64,000 bases of DNA from Clostridiales bacterium (GTDB taxonomy: Bacteria; Bacillota; Clostridia; Christensenellales; Aristaeellaceae), in contig JALFVL010000020.1 in assembly GCA_022787165.1 (NCBI GenBank), positions 1-64,000 on the forward strand, written 5' to 3'. Shown here in pieces: positions 59,552-64,000 of the stretch. Each line of letters begins with the position of its first letter. Positions within the stretch are counted from its first letter, which is position 1. The position numbers were made by a program, and so were the translations under genes. Under the pieces are notes generated by a model. It did no database searches, was not told the DNA's origin, and worked only from the letters and a program-made list of their open reading frames with translations.

Positions 59552-61099
59552 ATGCGTGCGATTGATTTCAAGGCCGATCTGCCCGAATTCCGGGAAAAGA
59601 CCGCCGCGTTTTATGCCGGGGAAATGACCAAGCAGGCCTACAAGGGCTTTTCCGGCTACTATGGCAGCTACGCGCAGAAGGGCGCAAAAGCGAGCATGCT
59701 CCGCCTGCGCATGCCGGCGGGCCGCGTGACGCCGCAGCGCCTCGCCTTCGTCGCGGAGACGATCCGCCGCCACGGCGTGACGCGCATCCACTTCACCACC
59801 TGCCAGACGATCCAGCTGCACGACCTGACGCCCGACGCCGTCTGCGCCATCCTCGAGGAGGCGCTTGACGCGGGCATCGTGACGATGGGCGGCGGCGGCG
59901 ACTTCCCGCGAAACGTCATGTGCTCGCCGCTCTCGGGCGTCGAGGCGGGCGAGTATTTCGACGTGCTGCCCTTTGCGCAGGCGGCGGGGGACTACCTGCT
60001 CTCCTTCATCAAGGCGGAGAAGATGCCGCGCAAGCTCAAGGTCGGCTTCTCGAATTCCCCAGCGAACCTGACCCACGCGACCTACCGCGACCTCGGCTTC
60101 GCCGCGCGCGCGGACGGGCGCTTTGACGTGTACAGCGCGGGCGGCCTGGGCAACAATCCCCGCTTCGGCGTGAAGGTCGCCGAGGGTGTCGAGCCGCAGG
60201 ACATCCTGCCCTACATCAAGGCGATGTGGCTCACGTTCCGCGCCTACGGCAACTACGAAAACCGCGGCAAGGCGCGCACCCGCTACATGCAGGAGGCGCT
60301 CGGCGGCGCGGATGCCTACAGGGCCGCCTACCTGGAAAAGCTCCGCGAGGTGCGCGAGAGCGGCGAGGATCTCTCGCTGAACGTTGTGCCTGAACCCGTT
60401 CATAAGACCGGCGACGGCACGCAGGCGCAGGGCCCGCGTGTGCTCGCGCAAAAGCAGCCCGGCCTCTACGCGGTCGCCTATCATCCCCTCGGCGGCCAGC
60501 CGGAGCTGGCGACCTTCCTCGCGCTGTGCGACGCGCTGGCGCAGATGCCGGGCGCGGAGCTGCGCCTTGCGCCGGACGAGGGCGCCTATGTCGTCAACCT
60601 CACCGGCAACGAGGCCCGGCGCGTGCTCGCGCTCACGGAAAAGGACAGCGCGCAGTCGCTCTTTGAGACCTCGGTCAGCTGCATCGGCGCGGCCACCTGC
60701 CAGGTCGGCGTGCGCGACTCGCAGGCGCTGCTGCGCGCCTGCGTGCAGGCCGTGCGCGAGGCGAAGCTGCCGGATGGCGCGCTCCCGCAGATTCACATCT
60801 CCGGCTGCCCCTCCTCCTGCGGCACGCATCAGACGGGCAGGCTCGGCTTCCGGGGCGGCATCAAGCCCGTGAGCGGCAAGCCGCAGCCGGCGTTCGTGCT
60901 CTTCGCGGGCGGCGAGGAGCGCCAGGGCGAAGAGGCGATGGGCCGCGAGCTGGGCGCGATGCTGGAGGAGGACATCCCCGCGTTCCTCGTGGAGCTGGGA
61001 AAGACCGTTACAAAAAGCGGCCTTGCCTACGACGCCTGGCGCGCGGAGAATCCCGGCGCGCTGGAGGCGCTGGCCGCGCCCTTCATCGACAAGGCATAA
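59552..61099 (+). CDS. Sulfite/nitrite reductase (siroheme, 4Fe-4S)
   Basis: RIHFTTCQTIQLHDL, PRNVMCSPLSG, SCIGAATCQVGV, ISGCPSSCGTHQ. Confidence 0.92.
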   Translation: MRAIDFKADLPEFREKTAAFYAGEMTKQAYKGFSGYYGSYAQKGAKASMLRLRMPAGRVTPQRLAFVAETIRRHGVTRIHFTTCQTIQLHDLTPDAVCAILEEALDAGIVTMGGGGDFPRNVMCSPLSGVEAGEYFDVLPFAQAAGDYLLSFIKAEKMPRKLKVGFSNSPANLTHATYRDLGFAARADGRFDVYSAGGLGNNPRFGVKVAEGVEPQDILPYIKAMWLTFRAYGNYENRGKARTRYMQEALGGADAYRAAYLEKLREVRESGEDLSLNVVPEPVHKTGDGTQAQGPRVLAQKQPGLYAVAYHPLGGQPELATFLALCDALAQMPGAELRLAPDEGAYVVNLTGNEARRVLALTEKDSAQSLFETSVSCIGAATCQVGVRDSQALLRACVQAVREAKLPDGALPQIHISGCPSSCGTHQTGRLGFRGGIKPVSGKPQPAFVLFAGGEERQGEEAMGRELGAMLEEDIPAFLVELGKTVTKSGLAYDAWRAENPGALEALAAPFIDKA

Positions 61100-61117
61100 C
61101 CGCTCTTTGGGGGAAGC

Positions 61118-62032
61118 ATGAAACCGACACGCATTCTTTTCGTTTTCTTCGCCCTGCTGCTTCTGCTGCCCGCGCTCGCCGCGGCGCAGACGTTTACGGA
61201 TGCGCTCGGGCGCGAGGTGACCCTTGCCGCCCCGCCCCGGCGCATCGTCGCCTTTGAGGGATCGCTGGCGGAGGCGGTGCTCTGCTGCGGCGGCGCGCTC
61301 GCGGGCGCGACGGAGGACGCCGTCTCCGAGCGCGGCCTCGCGCTGGCGCAGGACACTGCCGTCATCGGCACGGTCAAAAACCCGAGTCTGGAGCTGACGG
61401 CAGCGCTTGAGCCGGACCTCATCCTGCTCTCTGCCGACAGCAGCGCACATCTTGCGCTGGAGGGCGCGCTTTCTGCGCTGGGCCTGCCCTGCGCGTATGT
61501 TTCCTTTGACACCTACGGCGAGTATATGGACATGGCCTCGGTGCTCTGCGCGCTGCTGGAGCGCGAGGATCTCCTTGCCGCGCAGGAGGAGGCCGTGCGC
61601 GCGCCCATCGAGGCGACGCTGGCCGCCGCGCGCGCGGATGCGCGCTACGGCACGCGCACGGCGCTGCTGCTGCGCGCGTACTCGACCGGCGTGCGGGCCA
61701 AGGGCTCGGACAGCCTTGCCGGCGCGATGCTCTCCGACATGGGCCTTGTCAACCTCGCCGACGGGGATGGCGCGCTGCTGGAAAATCTGACGCTGGAGCG
61801 CATCCTCATGGACGACCCGGACTACATCTTCATCACGACGATGGGCGAAAGCTACGAAAAGGCGATGGAGGCGCTGCGCGAGAGCCTGACGGGCAACCCC
61901 GCGTGGGCGTCGCTGACCGCCGTAAAGGAGGGCCGCGTAATCGAGCTGCCCAAGGCGCTCTTCCAGTACAAGCCCAACGCCCGCTGGGCCGAGGCCTATG
62001 ACCTGCTTTGGTCGCTGCTCTATGCGCCGTAA
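61118..62032 (+). CDS. Iron/cobalamin-type ABC transporter substrate-binding protein
   Basis: Signal peptide; TDALGREVTLAAPPRRIVAFEGSLAE; TroA/BtuF fold. Confidence 0.9.
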   Translation: MKPTRILFVFFALLLLLPALAAAQTFTDALGREVTLAAPPRRIVAFEGSLAEAVLCCGGALAGATEDAVSERGLALAQDTAVIGTVKNPSLELTAALEPDLILLSADSSAHLALEGALSALGLPCAYVSFDTYGEYMDMASVLCALLEREDLLAAQEEAVRAPIEATLAAARADARYGTRTALLLRAYSTGVRAKGSDSLAGAMLSDMGLVNLADGDGALLENLTLERILMDDPDYIFITTMGESYEKAMEALRESLTGNPAWASLTAVKEGRVIELPKALFQYKPNARWAEAYDLLWSLLYAP

Positions 62033-63020
62033 GCCGCTGCTGTTTGGGGCGCTTTTGGCGCTGCTGCTCGCCGCCTGCGCCGCAAGCCTGCTGCTGGGCG
62101 CGAGCGGTCTGCCCGCCGGGGAGATTCTGACCGCCCTGCGCAGCGGGGACAGCGCCGCGCGCGGCTATCTGATCCTCGTGCATATCCGCCTGCCGCGGCT
62201 GCTGGGCGCGCTGGTCGCGGGCGCCTGCCTCGCCTGCGCCGGCAGCATGCTGCAGAGCGTGCTGGGCAACCCGCTCGCCTCGCCGGGCATCATCGGCGTC
62301 AACAGCGGCGCGGGGCTTGCCGCGCTGCTGGCGATGGTCTTTGCGCCGCGCGCGTTTGCCGCGGTGCCGCTGTGCGCGTTTGCCGGGGCGCTGCTGGCCG
62401 TGCTCCTGGTCTGTGGGGTGAGCGCGCTGGTGGGCGCGTCCCGCTCGACGCTGATCCTCTCCGGCGTGGCCGTCTCCACGATGCTCGGCGCGCTGATGGA
62501 CGCCGTCGTCACCTTCTGGCCCGACGCCGCCGTCAGCCGCTCGAGCTTCTCCATCGGCGGCTTTGAGGGCGTGACGCTCGAGCGGCTTGCCGCGGTCGCG
62601 CCGCTGGCCGCGCTGGGCCTGCTGGCCGCGCTGCTGCTGCGCACGGAGCTCTCCGTCCTCTCGATGGGCGAGGAGGCCGCCCGGAGCGTCGGCCTGCGCG
62701 CCGGGCTGTTTCGCGCGCTGCTGCTGACCGACGCCGCGCTGCTATGCGCCTGCGCGGTCAGTTTGTGCGGTCTGCTGGGCTTTGTCGGGCTGATTGCGCC
62801 GCACATTGCCCGGCTGCTGCTCCCGCGCGACGCGCGCGCGCGATTGCCCGCCGCCGCGCTGTGCGGCGCGCTGCTGTGCGCCGCCTGCGACCTCGCCGCG
62901 CGGCTGCTGTTTGCGCCCTATGAGCTGCCGGTCGGCATCCTGCTTTCGCTGCTTGGCGTGCCCTTCTTCCTCGCGCTGCTCTTTTCCCAAAAACGGAGGA
63001 ATCGCCATGATTGCGCTTGA
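62022..63020 (+). CDS. FecCD-family ABC transporter permease
   Basis: RLPRLLGALVAGACLACAGSMLQSVLGNPLASPGIIGVNSGAGLAAL; overlaps upstream gene. Confidence 0.93.
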   Translation: MRRKPLLFGALLALLLAACAASLLLGASGLPAGEILTALRSGDSAARGYLILVHIRLPRLLGALVAGACLACAGSMLQSVLGNPLASPGIIGVNSGAGLAALLAMVFAPRAFAAVPLCAFAGALLAVLLVCGVSALVGASRSTLILSGVAVSTMLGALMDAVVTFWPDAAVSRSSFSIGGFEGVTLERLAAVAPLAALGLLAALLLRTELSVLSMGEEAARSVGLRAGLFRALLLTDAALLCACAVSLCGLLGFVGLIAPHIARLLLPRDARARLPAAALCGALLCAACDLAARLLFAPYELPVGILLSLLGVPFFLALLFSQKRRNRHDCA

Positions 63021-63762
63021 CCGCCTCTGCGCCGGCTACGGCGGACGCGCGAAGCTCTTCGACCTCTCGCTTACGCTGCGCCCGGGCGTGCTGACGGGCA
63101 TCGTCGGGCCCAACGGAAGCGGCAAATCGACGCTGCTCAAGGCCGTCGCCGGGCTGCTTATGCCGATGGGCGGGCAAATGACGCTCGATGGGCAGGATCT
63201 GACGCGCATGCCGCCCAAAGAGCGCGCCCGCAAGATCGCCTTCATGCCCCAGAGCCGGCCCGTGCCGGAGCTGACGGTTGCGCAACTCGCCGCGCACGGT
63301 CGCTACCCCCATCTGGGCGCGCGGCGCGCGCTTTCGGCGCAGGACAGAGCGCTCGTGAGCGAGGCGATGACCCGCGCCGGCATCGCGCAGCACGCGGGCA
63401 CGCTGCTCTCCGAGCTCTCCGGCGGCGAGCGGCAGCGGGCGTATCTGGCGATGCTGCTGGCGCAGGACGCGCCCTGCCTGCTGCTTGACGAGCCGGCGGC
63501 GTTTCTCGATCCCGGCGCGCAGCTCGACCTGATGCGCCTGCTGCGCCTGCTCGCGAGCGAGGGGCGCGCCGTCGCCGTCGTGCTGCACGACCTGCCGCTG
63601 GCGCTCTCCTGCTGCGACGAGCTGCTCGTGCTGCGCGCGGGGCGGCTTGCGGGCTGCGCCATACCCGGCGCGCCCGAGACGGCAGAGCTGCTGGGCGAAA
63701 TCTTCGGCGTGCGGATCGTCCCGGCGCAGGAGCCGGGCGTCTATGCCGTCGCGGGGCGCTGA
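63007..63762 (+). CDS. FepC/BtuD-type ABC transporter ATP-binding protein
   Basis: GPNGSGKSTLLKAVAGLL, LSGGERQRAYLAMLLAQ. Confidence 0.93.
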   Translation: MIALDRLCAGYGGRAKLFDLSLTLRPGVLTGIVGPNGSGKSTLLKAVAGLLMPMGGQMTLDGQDLTRMPPKERARKIAFMPQSRPVPELTVAQLAAHGRYPHLGARRALSAQDRALVSEAMTRAGIAQHAGTLLSELSGGERQRAYLAMLLAQDAPCLLLDEPAAFLDPGAQLDLMRLLRLLASEGRAVAVVLHDLPLALSCCDELLVLRAGRLAGCAIPGAPETAELLGEIFGVRIVPAQEPGVYAVAGR

Positions 63763-63800
63763 CAAAAAGGGCCGCGTCCCGGATGACGAAGAACAATCAA

Positions 63801-63860
63801 ACAGCTCCCCCGGAGCATACGGCACTGACAGCGAAGTGCCGTATGCTTCAGAGGAGCTGT
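63801..63860. terminator. Long interrupted hairpin, bidirectional terminator-like
   Basis: ACAGCTCC...AGCATACGGCACT-N8-AGTGCCGTATGCT...GGAGCTGT. Confidence 0.7.
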
Positions 63861-63885
63861 CTTTCATTTTTGGGGCACGGCGCGC

Positions 63886-64000
63886 TTATGCCCGGCGATG
63901 CCCGCGCCACCGGGCAAGCCCCGCCAGGAGCCTGTCCTGCGCGGCGCGCACGAAAAGCGGCAGCGCGAGCCCCGCGAGCACATAGAGCGCGTTGACCTGC
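63886..64000 (-). CDS. C-terminal fragment of a membrane protein running off the window
   Basis: Minus frame QVNALYVLAGLALPLFVRAAQDRLLAGLARWRGHRRA*; not in the ORF track because truncated. Confidence 0.4.
   Translation of the reverse strand, partial: QVNALYVLAGLALPLFVRAAQDRLLAGLARWRGHRRA

Overview
The window is a high-GC, gene-dense bacterial chromosome segment, probably Clostridia/Firmicutes judging by gene content (FabK, AsnA, DUF3842, NAGPA-family proteins). No rRNA, tRNA, CRISPR array or prophage was recognised. Main blocks: (i) a fatty-acid synthesis operon acpP-accB-accC-accD-accA-fabK-fabG-fabF-fabZ-marR with a consensus promoter and a palindromic operator; (ii) a dicarboxylate symporter, glycosyltransferase, glycogen synthase with a C-terminal SCP2-like domain, and a KdgK-like kinase; (iii) a TetR/flavodoxin pair and a pot polyamine ABC operon; (iv) an 8-gene co-directional operon of secreted/membrane proteins (DUF6273, LRR, two NAGPA-family proteins, two degenerate Lgt-like proteins, polytopic membrane protein, esterase), plus a second locus with two further NAGPA paralogues; (v) GH3 and GH13 enzymes, an amino-acid ABC system, CCA-adding enzyme, and a macro-domain/vWA pair with a hairpin over the vWA ribosome binding site; (vi) decayed genes (a TetR/ABC-2 permease fusion remnant and a UPF0597/CyuA-like fragment); (vii) a dnaA/oriC region without dnaN, next to a DAHP synthase preceded by a Phe/Tyr-rich leader peptide and a terminator; (viii) a sulfite/nitrite reductase and a FecCD-type ABC importer. 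A modular hairpin-rich repeat recurs in at least four intergenic positions. All calls come from reading the sequence and supplied translations; no database search was run.
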